DNA of 17,611 bases from CAYGZA01 sp964354135. Lineage in GTDB: Bacteria > Planctomycetota > Planctomycetia > Pirellulales > Thermoguttaceae. The stretch lies in the NCBI GenBank assembly GCA_964354135.1, contig CAYGZA010000106.1, positions 1-17,611 of the forward strand. The letters run 5' to 3'. Numbering within the stretch: the first letter of the stretch is position 1; each line of letters opens with the position of its first letter. Below the pieces are notes generated by a model, which did no database searches, was not told the DNA's origin, and saw nothing but the letters and a program-made list of their open reading frames with translations. Made by a program: the position numbers and the translations under genes. Positions 1-7,361 of this stretch are shown piece by piece.

Positions 1-335
1 AGCATGCGGTGAGGAACTCCAGGACGTTCCGTTTCTGCTGCCGACACGTGGCCACTACGCTTGAGCATCCGTTCGACAAACCGACTGTCTGCCGGGCTAG
101 AGACCACTACGTCACCGTCGGAGGCCAGGCAACCGATCAGCATGCTCGCCGCAAAGATTGCCGACGCCACTGGCACGTCTCCTTTGCTCCGACACAGGGT
201 GCCACAACCTCGAAGAATCCGTACCGTTTGCACTGGCCAAGGGTTCGGGATATCCTAGGGCAAGTTCGCCTGTGGATAGGGTCCGTTTTGTGCGGCCCGG
301 AGAATCCTGTTGCCCAACTGCAAGGAGAGACCTCG
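1..335. other. No gene seen upstream of the esterase
   Basis: This 335-base stretch precedes the first gene. A + frame stays open through it into the esterase, but its translation is rich in Arg, His and Cys, has no fold-like pattern, and lies outside the signal peptide that marks the real N-terminus. I see no RNA gene. A weak promoter-like pair (TTGCAC at 228 and TATCCT at 250) is too poor a match to claim. Confidence 0.5.
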
Positions 336-1097
336 ATGACTCGCCCGCGATTTGTGTTCTTGCACCTGGCCCTTATTATGTGCCTTCTCATGCCGACCGC
401 AATGGCGGTGGGGCAAGAGAAGAAGGATGGGACCAAGCCGAAGCAGCGCCCCGCCACCGTGGTCCCCGTGCCCAAGAACGACGCCGGGTGGAAAGGCCGC
501 CACGAGAAGATGAACGCCCGCGTGAAACAGGGTAACGTGGACATGGTCTTCATCGGCGACTCGATCACCCAGGGCTGGGAAGGCGGCGGGGCCAAGGAGA
601 TCTGGCAGGAATTCTACGGCAAGCGGAACGCCGTGAACCTGGGGATCGGCGGCGACCAGACGCAGCACATCCTCTGGCGCCTGCAGAACGGCAACATCGA
701 CGGCAGCTCCCCCAAGCTCGCGGTGCTGATGATCGGCACCAACAACTCCCACAGCAACAAGCCGGAGGAGATCGCCTACGGGATCGGAAGCATTGTCCGC
801 ACGCTCCGCGAGAAGCTCCCGAACACCAAGGTCCTCGTCCTGGCGATCTTCCCCCGCGGCAAAGACGGCCAAGACCACCTGCGGCAGGTGACCGCGAAGA
901 CAAACGATCTCGTCGCCAAGCGGGCTGAGGGGCGGAGCAACATCGTCTTCCTCGACATCGGCAAGAAGTTCCTCGAAGAGGACGGCACGCTCAGCAAGGA
1001 GATCATGCCGGACCTCTTGCACCTCAGTCCCAAGGGCTACAAGATCTGGGCCGAAGCGATCGAGCCCGAGGTCGAAAAGGTGATGGGAAAGAAGTAG
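336..1097 (+). CDS. Secreted SGNH/GDSL esterase (PAF-acetylhydrolase-like)
   Basis: This is a 253-residue SGNH hydrolase expected to cleave an ester, for example acetyl groups on a carbohydrate, outside the cytoplasm. All family blocks are visible: GDSIT with nucleophile Ser76, a block II GIGGDQTQ followed by HILWRLQNG, block III GTNN at 134-137, and the catalytic pair Asp226 and His229 in DLLH. The GIGGD...WRL pattern is typical of the bacterial group resembling platelet-activating-factor acetylhydrolase gamma subunit. The start at 336 is chosen because AAGGAG lies 8 bases upstream and the protein then begins with a signal peptide (MTRPRFVFLHLALIMCLLM, cleavage near residue 25). The frame is open further upstream, but that part does not look coding. 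A glycoside hydrolase follows on the same strand, suggesting joint action on a decorated polysaccharide. The natural substrate cannot be read from the sequence. Confidence 0.9.
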   Translation: MTRPRFVFLHLALIMCLLMPTAMAVGQEKKDGTKPKQRPATVVPVPKNDAGWKGRHEKMNARVKQGNVDMVFIGDSITQGWEGGGAKEIWQEFYGKRNAVNLGIGGDQTQHILWRLQNGNIDGSSPKLAVLMIGTNNSHSNKPEEIAYGIGSIVRTLREKLPNTKVLVLAIFPRGKDGQDHLRQVTAKTNDLVAKRAEGRSNIVFLDIGKKFLEEDGTLSKEIMPDLLHLSPKGYKIWAEAIEPEVEKVMGKK

Positions 1098-1187
1098 CAG
1101 TCAGCGATCGGCGATCAGCCGTCAGCTATCAGCTTTCAGTGTTCAGCCTTCAGATTGTGCTGATGGCTGATTGCTGACGGCTGATAG
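1098..1187. repeat. Heptamer tandem array that reverses orientation
   Basis: Eight consecutive 7-bp units ending in TCAG, two of them imperfect in the first or third bases (for example CTATCAG, CTTTCAG, CCTTCAG), run from 1098 to 1153. After a 6-base break, four units in the opposite orientation (CTGATGG, CTGATTG, CTGACGG, CTGATAG) run from 1160 to 1187. The two halves can pair: a 13-base perfect inverted repeat joins 1114-1126 to 1173-1185, inside 24-base arms with three mismatches (1111-1134 and 1165-1188). The array fills the gap between the esterase stop and the ribosome binding site of the glycoside hydrolase. It could form a stem-loop in mRNA or act as a weak terminator. No T-run follows it. 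Confidence 0.8.
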
Positions 1188-1203
1188 CTTTGGAGAGAAC
1201 CCA

Positions 1204-3126
1204 ATGCGAAGATCGGCGGTCTGGAGTCTCATCGTTCTCGCCTTTCAAGGTGCGGCCCTCGCGGCGACGCTCAAGCCCGCCAGTGTCGCCCAGTTCTTCG
1301 TCACGCCTGGCGAGACAAGTCACCTGCAATGGAAGGCGACCTCGAGCACTCTCAAGGCACCGGTGGAGTACAGACTCCTGGACTACGCGGGAAAGCCCAC
1401 AGCCTCGGGGCGAGCCACGCTCAACGGGGCAGGTGTGGTGGAAGTGACGGTGCAGCTTCAGCAGGGGTACTTCGAGATCGAGTTTCCTGCGACCCGAGAG
1501 CGGTTCGGCGTGGTCGCCCTGCCGCCGTGGCAAGGGAAGGCCGACCCGTTCTTTTCGATCGACGGGGCCTTGTCGTGGCTCGTGCGCGACGACGCCGTGC
1601 GCGAAGGGCTCATCCAGGCTGCCCGCCGGAGCGGCATCGCGATGATCCGCGAGCGGCTCACCTGGGGCGCCATCCACCCGGCCGCGGAACGGTGGGATTG
1701 GGAAGGCGGCGTCCGCTTCGATACGCTCCGCCGCACGTGCGCCAAACACGGCGTCGAGGTGCTGGAAATGGCCCACGACGGGCCGGCCTGGATGGGCCGC
1801 GTCGCCAAGTACCCGGAGAACCTGGTCGCTGCGGCGCGTTCCTGGCGGCGCATCGCCGACCAGTGGCGAACTACCTGGCGCGGTCTGGAAGTGTGGAACG
1901 AGCCCGACATCTTCTTCGGCGGCAACCTGCCCGCGGACCAGTACGTGCCGCTGGTCAAGGCAATCTCGTTCGGCTTGCGAGAGGGTAAGTTCAACGTGCC
2001 GGTTGTCGGCGGCGTCATGGCCCACTGTAACCGCGCGTTTCTGGACACGGCTGCCCGCAACGGCATCCTGGACTACGTCGACGTCTTCAGTTTCCACACC
2101 TACGGCCGCGCGCCCGAGATGGAGGGCCTTGTGGAAAAGTACCGTTCATGGCTCAAGGACCATGGGCACCCCGGCATGCCGCTTTGGCTTACGGAGTGCG
2201 GCCGGCCGTGGAAGTCCGGGCCCGACCGGCCGCCGGTGGATCAGGACGCCGAAAGCGCCCTGGACATCACCATGAAGGCCGTGGAATCCAAGGCATGTGG
2301 CATCGCCCGCTTTTTCGCCTTCGTCTACCCGTTCTACGAAGAGGGCCGGAACAACTTCGGGATGATGGACCGAGAGGCCACTCCGCTCCGCAGCTTCGCG
2401 GCCTACGCCCAAATGGCCCGGGTCCTTGGCGGCCGCAATTACCTCGGGGACCTGACGCAAAGCGACCCGGCCATCCAGCGCGCCCGGGTCTTCTTCGGCG
2501 ATCGTGAGGCCGTCGCTGTGTTGTACACGGGTCGCGTTGATTCGGCCGCCGCAGTGAAGATCGGCTTGCCGGTGCAGCGGATCGAGGGGATCGACGGCCG
2601 AAGGCTCGAGCCGGGCGGCGATGGGGCGATTCCCGTCCCCGACGGCATGGTCTACGTGTGGCTCGACCGCAAAAAGCTCGGCGACCGGTTGGATGCCAAG
2701 ACCAAGGCGACGGCGTTGTGGGAGGTGGCCGGCAAGCCCGGACCGTCACGGTCCGATCCTTCGCCGATCATCCTCCGCTTCCAGCGGGACGATAAACTGC
2801 TTCAGGCAACGTCCGAGGGGTATCGCTTCCGCGCCGATCCGCCGAACGGGATGCCGATCGCCGTGCGGGTCTTCAATCTCGGCGGCAAACCGCAGGACCT
2901 TACGCTTCGCTTGGGATTCGCAGAAGACAAGGCGCGCGTTGCCGGGCCGGCAGTCCGGCCGATCCGCGTGCCGGCGGAGGGGTTTGCCGACGTTGCCTGG
3001 GAAGCAGAACTGGCCGCCGCCTTCGCCGCCGACGGCCAACTGCGGGTCAGCGTGACGGCCAACAGCCCCGGCGAGCGGTCCTCGGTCCTCGACTTCGTGC
3101 TCTTTAGGCGCACCGCCTCGAAGTAA
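1204..3126 (+). CDS. Secreted clan GH-A glycoside hydrolase
   Basis: This 640-residue exported protein contains a (beta/alpha)8 glycosidase domain of clan GH-A, closest in feel to GH39/GH5-type retaining enzymes. The acid/base Glu233 lies in WNEPD and the nucleophile Glu331 in LTECGRPW. Their 98-residue separation fits barrel strands 4 and 7. Other barrel landmarks are RERLTWG (about 155), HDGPAWMGR (about 196) and FSFHTYGR (about 298). About 80 residues of beta-rich sequence precede the barrel, and about 220 residues after it probably form one or two beta-sandwich domains. The start at 1204 is chosen for GGAGAG 6 bases upstream and the signal peptide MRRSAVWSLIVLAFQGAALA. It lies downstream of an SGNH esterase and converges with the outer-membrane efflux gene, 34 bases away. 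The exact GH family and substrate cannot be told by eye. Confidence 0.85.
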   Translation: MRRSAVWSLIVLAFQGAALAATLKPASVAQFFVTPGETSHLQWKATSSTLKAPVEYRLLDYAGKPTASGRATLNGAGVVEVTVQLQQGYFEIEFPATRERFGVVALPPWQGKADPFFSIDGALSWLVRDDAVREGLIQAARRSGIAMIRERLTWGAIHPAAERWDWEGGVRFDTLRRTCAKHGVEVLEMAHDGPAWMGRVAKYPENLVAAARSWRRIADQWRTTWRGLEVWNEPDIFFGGNLPADQYVPLVKAISFGLREGKFNVPVVGGVMAHCNRAFLDTAARNGILDYVDVFSFHTYGRAPEMEGLVEKYRSWLKDHGHPGMPLWLTECGRPWKSGPDRPPVDQDAESALDITMKAVESKACGIARFFAFVYPFYEEGRNNFGMMDREATPLRSFAAYAQMARVLGGRNYLGDLTQSDPAIQRARVFFGDREAVAVLYTGRVDSAAAVKIGLPVQRIEGIDGRRLEPGGDGAIPVPDGMVYVWLDRKKLGDRLDAKTKATALWEVAGKPGPSRSDPSPIILRFQRDDKLLQATSEGYRFRADPPNGMPIAVRVFNLGGKPQDLTLRLGFAEDKARVAGPAVRPIRVPAEGFADVAWEAELAAAFAADGQLRVSVTANSPGERSSVLDFVLFRRTASK

Positions 3127-3160
3127 ACACGCCGGTATGGGGCGGCCCCGGGCGGCGGTT

Positions 3161-4663
3161 TCACTTGGGGAGCGGCCCGGCGACGGCCCGCTCGAGCTCC
3201 GCGGCAATGCGGTGGTAATCGGCCAATGCCATGTAGTAGCGATCCTGCTGCATCTGGTATTGCCGCTGGGCTTCGATCAGCCGCAGGAAGTCGAGCTGCG
3301 CATTGGTGTACTTGATGCGTGCCGACTCGACGTTTGCCTTCGCCGCCGGAAGGATCTTCTCCTTGTAGAGCTGCGTCACCTCGCGGCGCTCGGCGAGCCG
3401 CTGGCCGGCCGATTGCACTTCGAAGCGGGCTTCGTCGAGCCGGCCTTCCAGCTCCGCGCGGCGCTGGCGGAGCCGGGCCGAGGCTTCCCGCACTGCCGCA
3501 TGACGCCGGTCTCGGTAAAGCGGAATGTTGAGATTCATCCCCACTTGGCTCCGCATCTCCTCCGGCATGAACGCATCGTGCTTGGCCACCACCTCGAAGT
3601 CCGGATAGAACTCCTTGCAGGCCAGGGCCAAGGCGCTTTCCTCAGCGCAGATGCGGGCCTCTTGCGCCGCCAGATCGGGCCGTTGCTGGAGGGCTTGCTC
3701 CGCCAGCGCTTCGGCGGAAGGCACATTCTCGGGAATGGCCACCTCCGCGGGCGGCGGCGGCAACGGATGATCCACGGCGCGGTGCAGAAGGGTATTGATC
3801 CGTGCGGCAGCAACTTTCCGCTCGCGCACCAGCTCCGCCTTGCGGGCCTGGAGATCCGCCAGCTCCACGTTCGCCTGCAACACGTCCTGGTCGGTGGCCT
3901 TGTTCGCCTCGTAAAGGTTCTTGGCGATGTCGCGGAACTCCTGCATCAGGCCGGACGCGGCCGCGTTGACGGCAAGTTGCCGCTCCGCCTGGTAGTAGTC
4001 GAAAAAGGCCATCTTGGCCGCTTCGGCGAGGCGGAGGCGGGTATCCTCGACGTCGTAGCCGGCGACTTCCGCCTCGGCGGCCGCCATGTTTCCACGAAGC
4101 CACCGCTTGCCAGGCCAAGGGAGCTTCTGCGACGCCTCGACCATCCACCCCATGTTGGTCCCCTTCATGAAGCCGAACATCGGGTCGTCCAGGGAGATCA
4201 TTTGGGGATACCGTTGGGCGGCGGCACGCCAGGCCTCGATCATCGCTTGCAGGCTCGGGTTGCGATCCAGAACGTCCCCGACCAGCTCGTCCAGTTTCAA
4301 CTCCGCCTGCCCGGCAGGCTCATCAGCCGGATCGGGCTGGGGAGCGGGCGGCGGCGAGTGCGCGTGTCCTGTTGTTGCACGCCCGCGCTCACCGGGAGCC
4401 TCCTGTTTGGCGTCAACTGAGTACTGAGTATTGAGTACTGAGTACTGAGTGCTCGGTACTGAGTCCTGAGTACTCGGTGCTGACTGCCCAGGTCCCGGCA
4501 AGGCCGGCTTCGCGGCGATCGTAGCGGGTGGCGCAACGGCCGCGGCGGACTTGGCCGTTACGCTCGGCCGATCCGTCGCGGCGCATCCGCAGAGCATGGC
4601 CAACGCCGCGATGGCCGCAGCGCCGCACATGTATTTTCCAGCCAAACGGTCTGCCAATTCCAT
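3161..4663 (-). CDS. TolC/CusC-like outer-membrane efflux lipoprotein
   Basis: This is a 500-residue outer-membrane factor that would form the exit channel of a tripartite efflux pump. From about residue 120 it shows the family's two homologous halves of long amphipathic helices (for example AELKLDELVGDVLDRNPSL, and the end SARIKYTNAQLDFLRLIEA), typical of CusC/CzcC rather than of enzymes. The chosen start at 4663 gives a lipoprotein signal (Arg6, Lys10, then a hydrophobic stretch) with lipobox LCGC and Cys27 as the lipidated residue. Upstream is a purine-rich AAGGGG touching the ATG. A second ATG at 4630 would also keep the lipobox. Residues 28-115 are a Pro/Ala/Ser linker, of which about 60-83 are encoded by a 7-bp repeat array. 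It is the likely partner of cusA and cusB in this window, although three + strand genes lie between them. Confidence 0.87.
   Translation of the reverse strand: MELADRLAGKYMCGAAAIAALAMLCGCAATDRPSVTAKSAAAVAPPATIAAKPALPGPGQSAPSTQDSVPSTQYSVLNTQYSVDAKQEAPGERGRATTGHAHSPPPAPQPDPADEPAGQAELKLDELVGDVLDRNPSLQAMIEAWRAAAQRYPQMISLDDPMFGFMKGTNMGWMVEASQKLPWPGKRWLRGNMAAAEAEVAGYDVEDTRLRLAEAAKMAFFDYYQAERQLAVNAAASGLMQEFRDIAKNLYEANKATDQDVLQANVELADLQARKAELVRERKVAAARINTLLHRAVDHPLPPPPAEVAIPENVPSAEALAEQALQQRPDLAAQEARICAEESALALACKEFYPDFEVVAKHDAFMPEEMRSQVGMNLNIPLYRDRRHAAVREASARLRQRRAELEGRLDEARFEVQSAGQRLAERREVTQLYKEKILPAAKANVESARIKYTNAQLDFLRLIEAQRQYQMQQDRYYMALADYHRIAAELERAVAGPLPK
4416..4485. repeat. Ten-unit heptamer array inside the efflux lipoprotein gene
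   Basis: Ten 7-bp units run without a gap on the + strand. Five are exactly ACTGAGT, and the others differ by one to three bases (ATTGAGT, CCTGAGT, ACTCGGT, GCTCGGT, GCTGACT). On the coding (-) strand the unit is ACTCAGT. Because 7 is not a multiple of 3, three units encode one 7-residue repeat, seen as STQYSVL, with variants STQDSVP and NTQYSVD. Read in a shifted register the unit is TACTCAG, so it shares the TCAG core of the array at 1098-1187. The array lies in the flexible linker after the lipid-anchored cysteine. Confidence 0.92.
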
Positions 4664-5005
4664 CCCCTTACTGCCCCATGTGCGATATGGGCACTGCACC
4701 AGTCTGGGGGGCGACGCTCGCGGCTGCCCGAGTATTGGTATCGGCATGGAACAAACCGTATGTTGGGAAGATCCTGTATATCCGCAAAAATCCACGTATC
4801 CGGCACTTCTTGACACCGCTTCTCGATCGCCGGTCATTGCCCAATCAGACGCGAGCACGGCAGGTGCCGCCGCAACGGTGCTGGCAACAAGACGAATCCT
4901 CACGGCCTCATGGCTGCCAAGTGCTGTTGCACCCGGCCGATCGCGCAGATACACTGAGATTCATCCCTGAGTGGCCTCCAAACACCGGACTGGGGTGATC
5001 GGCTC
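4664..5005. other. Divergent intergenic region, efflux lipoprotein / Cys-rich gene
   Basis: This 342-base gap separates two divergent genes and should hold promoters for both. For the right-hand gene a weak candidate is visible at 4927-4955. For the left-hand gene I see no convincing -35/-10 pair. A TTGACA at 4810-4815 faces right but has no acceptable -10 at 16-18 bases. No RNA gene or extra coding frame is supported. Confidence 0.5.
4927..4955 (+). promoter_or_regulatory. Weak promoter candidate for the Cys-rich gene
   Basis: TTGCAC (4927-4932) and TACACT (4950-4955) are 17 bases apart and lie about 50 bases before the GTG start at 5006. Each hexamer matches the sigma70 consensus only partly (3 and 4 of 6). 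The right half belongs to a 12-base element, TACACTGAGATT at 4950-4961, that resembles one in front of the other Cys-rich gene. Confidence 0.3.
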
Positions 5006-5404
5006 GTGGATCGCGTTGTGCAGCTTGCCCGGTTTTTGTTTACCGCCTGGATGACGTTTCTGGTCGTCCGCGGCACTGCATGCCTCTGTTTCCCCGTTCA
5101 GTCTCCGCCCCGAGCCGAGGCCCCGCACCGGTCAAAGGAGGCCGCGTGCTGCAAGTGCTGCCCGGCGGGCCGCTGCGGCTGCCGCGCGACGTGCGATGCC
5201 AGGTCGCCGGCCCCGGCCACCGACGCCGTCTGGTTCCATGGGAATCTCCGGTGGCACGTGCCCTCGGCCATCTTTCTCCCTCCGACATTCTCCACTGTCG
5301 GGCTTCTGGGCTTGGCCGACTGGCCGCATTCTGCGAAGCCTACGGCCGAGGCCGCCCCCTTCTTCCCGACGCTTCTGTCCGAACATATCCGTCTCCAGAT
5401 CTAA
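5006..5404 (+). CDS. Small exported Cys-rich protein
   Basis: This 132-residue protein is of no family I can name. A hydrophobic N-terminus (LARFLFTAWMTFLVV, residues 7-21) looks like a signal peptide or anchor. It is followed by Cys26-x-Cys28 and a dense cluster at residues 48-63 (CCKCCPAGRCGCRATC), giving nine cysteines in all. The remaining 69 residues have none. Such spacing suggests binding of a soft metal outside the cytoplasm; this is an inference. The start is GTG at 5006, with GGGGTGA 7 bases upstream. An ATG at 5051 would cut the signal peptide. The gene is divergent from the outer-membrane efflux gene, and its cysteine layout matches that of the gene at 15464-15997. A strong hairpin follows the stop codon. 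Confidence 0.65.
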   Translation: MDRVVQLARFLFTAWMTFLVVRGTACLCFPVQSPPRAEAPHRSKEAACCKCCPAGRCGCRATCDARSPAPATDAVWFHGNLRWHVPSAIFLPPTFSTVGLLGLADWPHSAKPTAEAAPFFPTLLSEHIRLQI

Positions 5405-5411
5405 TCGGGCA

Positions 5412-5440
5412 TCGGCGCTGGCGCCGCGCGCCGGCGCTGA
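5412..5440 (+). terminator. Strong hairpin just after the Cys-rich gene
   Basis: Starting 8 bases after the stop codon, 13-base arms pair around a 3-base CGC loop, with only two G-U pairs in the stem. No proper T-run follows (GCTCGTTTCGG), so it may be a structure-only terminator or a transcript-end protector rather than a classical intrinsic terminator. It would separate the Cys-rich gene from csrA. Confidence 0.5.
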
Positions 5441-5550
5441 GCTCGTTTCGGCTGGGTCTCTTGGGCGTCGAGCCATGGTCTGTTTCAGTGCGCCCAAAGG
5501 TCCACAAATCCCTACACGAGGAGTCCTGTTCAGATCGAGGAGAAACACAA

Positions 5551-5748
5551 ATGCTTATCTTGCAGCGGAAACCAGGCGAACAAATCGTCATCGGTGACGA
5601 TATCGAGATCACCGTGCTTGAAGTCGCTCGAAAACGGGTAAAACTGGGGATCTCCGGACCGGCCGAGGTTGCGATCCACCGCAAGGAGCTTCGCAGCAGG
5701 ATTCTCCAGTCAGCCATTGGTGGGCGAAACGGCCGCAGAACGTCGTAG
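5551..5748 (+). CDS. csrA: CsrA RNA-binding translational regulator
   Basis: This 65-residue protein is clearly CsrA, a dimeric RNA-binding protein that recognises GGA in hairpin loops and usually blocks translation. It aligns without gaps to the E. coli protein over the first 50 residues: MLIL at the N-terminus, Arg6, GE at 9-10, IGD at 14-16, and HRKE at 43-46 containing the RNA-contacting Arg44. A 15-residue tail (ILQSAIGGRNGRRTS) extends past the conserved core. The start is set by AGGAG 8 bases upstream. It lies 106 bases before a SpoIIE-type phosphatase on the same strand, and the two are probably co-transcribed. The phosphatase ribosome site contains GGGGAG, a possible CsrA target, though no clear hairpin presents it. 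Confidence 0.95.
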   Translation: MLILQRKPGEQIVIGDDIEITVLEVARKRVKLGISGPAEVAIHRKELRSRILQSAIGGRNGRRTS

Positions 5749-5854
5749 GCCGAATCTGCCGGCCGGGGCCTTGCGCGAGATCCCGCGGGCCTCGGCTCGG
5801 CAGTTCACTACTCGGTATCAGGGCAACACTCTGGGCCTGGGGAGATCTGTTACC

Positions 5855-7306
5855 ATGGGACGTCTTCACAGCATCCGCTGGCGGCTCCTGATCGCCGTGA
5901 ACACCGCGATCGGGTTGCCGTTCTTGGTTTTCCTCGCGGTGGACTACCGCCGCGAGATGGGAGCCCGTGTCGCCGAAAAACACATCGCCCTGGAGGAAGA
6001 AGCGAAAACGCTCCTCCCGGCGGTTGTCCGAATCCGCCCGCAAGGGCTCGAATCGCTCCATCAGTACATCGACGACGTGTGCGGCCGGATGCAGGACGCC
6101 TCCTCCCCGGGACACCACATTGTCGTCCGGTTGGGCGAGATGGTGCTGCAAGCCGTGGCCCACCACCGCTCCTCAAGGGAACTCTGGGAAGCCATCGACC
6201 GGGCCTCGTCCTCCCCGACGCACCGTGCCGCGTTCGACGACGAAGAAGTGATCGTCGGCGCCCAGCAGCAGGGCGATGTCCACGCATACGTCTCCGAGTA
6301 CTTCAGCGACGTGCGGCGCTCGCTTCGCAGACAAGTGCTCTGGCGGCTGGGGAGGATGCTCTCGGTGGCGGTCGTGGTGGCAGCGGTGGTCAACCTCGTG
6401 TTTCTCCAGATGGCCTCCAAGCCCCTGGAGAAGCTGGTCGAGACTGTACGCCGGATCGCCGCAGGAGAGTTGGGGGCCCAGACCGGTTCCTTCCGCACGG
6501 CCGAAGCCGCGTACCTGGCCGAGGTGATCAACTCCATGAGTTCCTCCCTGGCTGAGGCCGACCGCCACCGTCGCGCCGAAATGGCCCAGGCCCGACGCAT
6601 TCAGGAGCACCTCCTTCCCGGAGAGGTCAGCATCCCGGGTCTGAAGCTCGCTCCTTGGTACCAGCCTGCGGCCGAAGTAGCCGGCGACTACTACGATGTC
6701 GTTGCCCTGCCGGACGGCGGTTGGCTGATCGCCTTGGCCGACGTGACGGGGCATGGGATTCCCGCCGCCATGGGCGCCGTGATGCTCAAGACGCTCCTTC
6801 TTTCCGCCGCCGAGCGATCCGGCGATCCGGGCCAAATCTTGGGACTCATGAACCGGCGGTTTGTCGGTCTGCTGCCCGCAGAACTCTTCGCCTCGATGGT
6901 CCTCCTCCGTTGGGACTTGAAGAAGCGACTCCTCGAGTATGCCAGTGCCGGCCACGAGCCGGGCTGGCTCGTCTCCGCGGACGGCCAACCGCGCGCCATA
7001 CAGGCCACGGGGATGCTCCTGGGGGTCGAGGAGGATGCGACTTGGGAGACCTTGACGTTCTCGGTGAAAGCTGGGGATCGACTCCTGCTGGTCACCGACG
7101 GGGTCACCGAGGCGCTCAGTCCCCGGGCGGAAATGTTCGGCCGGGACCGGCTCGCCGAGTTGTTCCTCCAAACGCGCGATGCGGCCTTGACCGGGCTGGT
7201 CTCGATGATCCTCCGGGCCTGGGACGCGCACCTGGAAGGGGCAGAACCTGCCGACGACGCGACCCTCCTCGCTGCCGAATGGGTGGCCGATCAGAAAACC
7301 GATTGA
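5855..7306 (+). CDS. Membrane HAMP-SpoIIE (RsbU-type) PP2C phosphatase
   Basis: This 483-residue membrane sensor phosphatase probably dephosphorylates an anti-sigma-factor antagonist or similar phosphoprotein. Order of parts: TM1 (about 9-30), an extracytoplasmic sensor of about 135 residues with no family I recognise, TM2 (about 168-188), a HAMP linker (about 190-240, with KPLEKLVETVRRIAAGEL), and a complete PP2C/SpoIIE domain (250-480). Metal-binding motifs are present: AGDYYD (Asp278, Asp281), ADVTGHG (Asp296), SAGHEP, DGVTEA (Asp415) and DDATLL (Asp467, Asp468), so it should be active. The start at 5855 has GGAG 10 bases upstream and gives a normal N-terminus. A longer reading from 5669 would overlap csrA and add unlikely sequence. 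No kinase, antagonist or sigma factor partner is in the window. Confidence 0.9.
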   Translation: MGRLHSIRWRLLIAVNTAIGLPFLVFLAVDYRREMGARVAEKHIALEEEAKTLLPAVVRIRPQGLESLHQYIDDVCGRMQDASSPGHHIVVRLGEMVLQAVAHHRSSRELWEAIDRASSSPTHRAAFDDEEVIVGAQQQGDVHAYVSEYFSDVRRSLRRQVLWRLGRMLSVAVVVAAVVNLVFLQMASKPLEKLVETVRRIAAGELGAQTGSFRTAEAAYLAEVINSMSSSLAEADRHRRAEMAQARRIQEHLLPGEVSIPGLKLAPWYQPAAEVAGDYYDVVALPDGGWLIALADVTGHGIPAAMGAVMLKTLLLSAAERSGDPGQILGLMNRRFVGLLPAELFASMVLLRWDLKKRLLEYASAGHEPGWLVSADGQPRAIQATGMLLGVEEDATWETLTFSVKAGDRLLLVTDGVTEALSPRAEMFGRDRLAELFLQTRDAALTGLVSMILRAWDAHLEGAEPADDATLLAAEWVADQKTD

Positions 7307-7361
7307 CTGCTGCCTTGGCAGTCGCGCTTGGTTCAAGCCGACCGCGCCTCAGGATGGAGCT

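Noticed and set aside
256..265. CTAGGGCAAG near the first gene, also present in the operon dyad at 16087-16096
   Set aside because: There is no dyad here, and a single shared 10-mer is expected by chance in a window of this size.
3137..4420. 427-codon + strand frame opposite the outer-membrane factor
   Set aside because: The - strand gene has a lipobox and the helical pattern of TolC proteins; the + frame is Leu/Arg/His-rich and featureless.
4810..4815. Perfect -35 hexamer TTGACA in the divergent intergenic region
   Set aside because: No acceptable -10 lies 16-18 bases downstream, and it is almost 200 bases from the start codon.
5669..5854. Longer N-terminus for the SpoIIE-type phosphatase
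   Set aside because: It would overlap csrA by 80 bases and put 62 unlikely residues before a normal TM1. The ATG at 5855 has its own ribosome site.
7305..7323. Possible bidirectional terminator between the phosphatase and the TerC-family gene
   Set aside because: Only 6-base arms (GACTGC/GCAGTC) overlapping a stop codon, without a T-run; too weak to claim.
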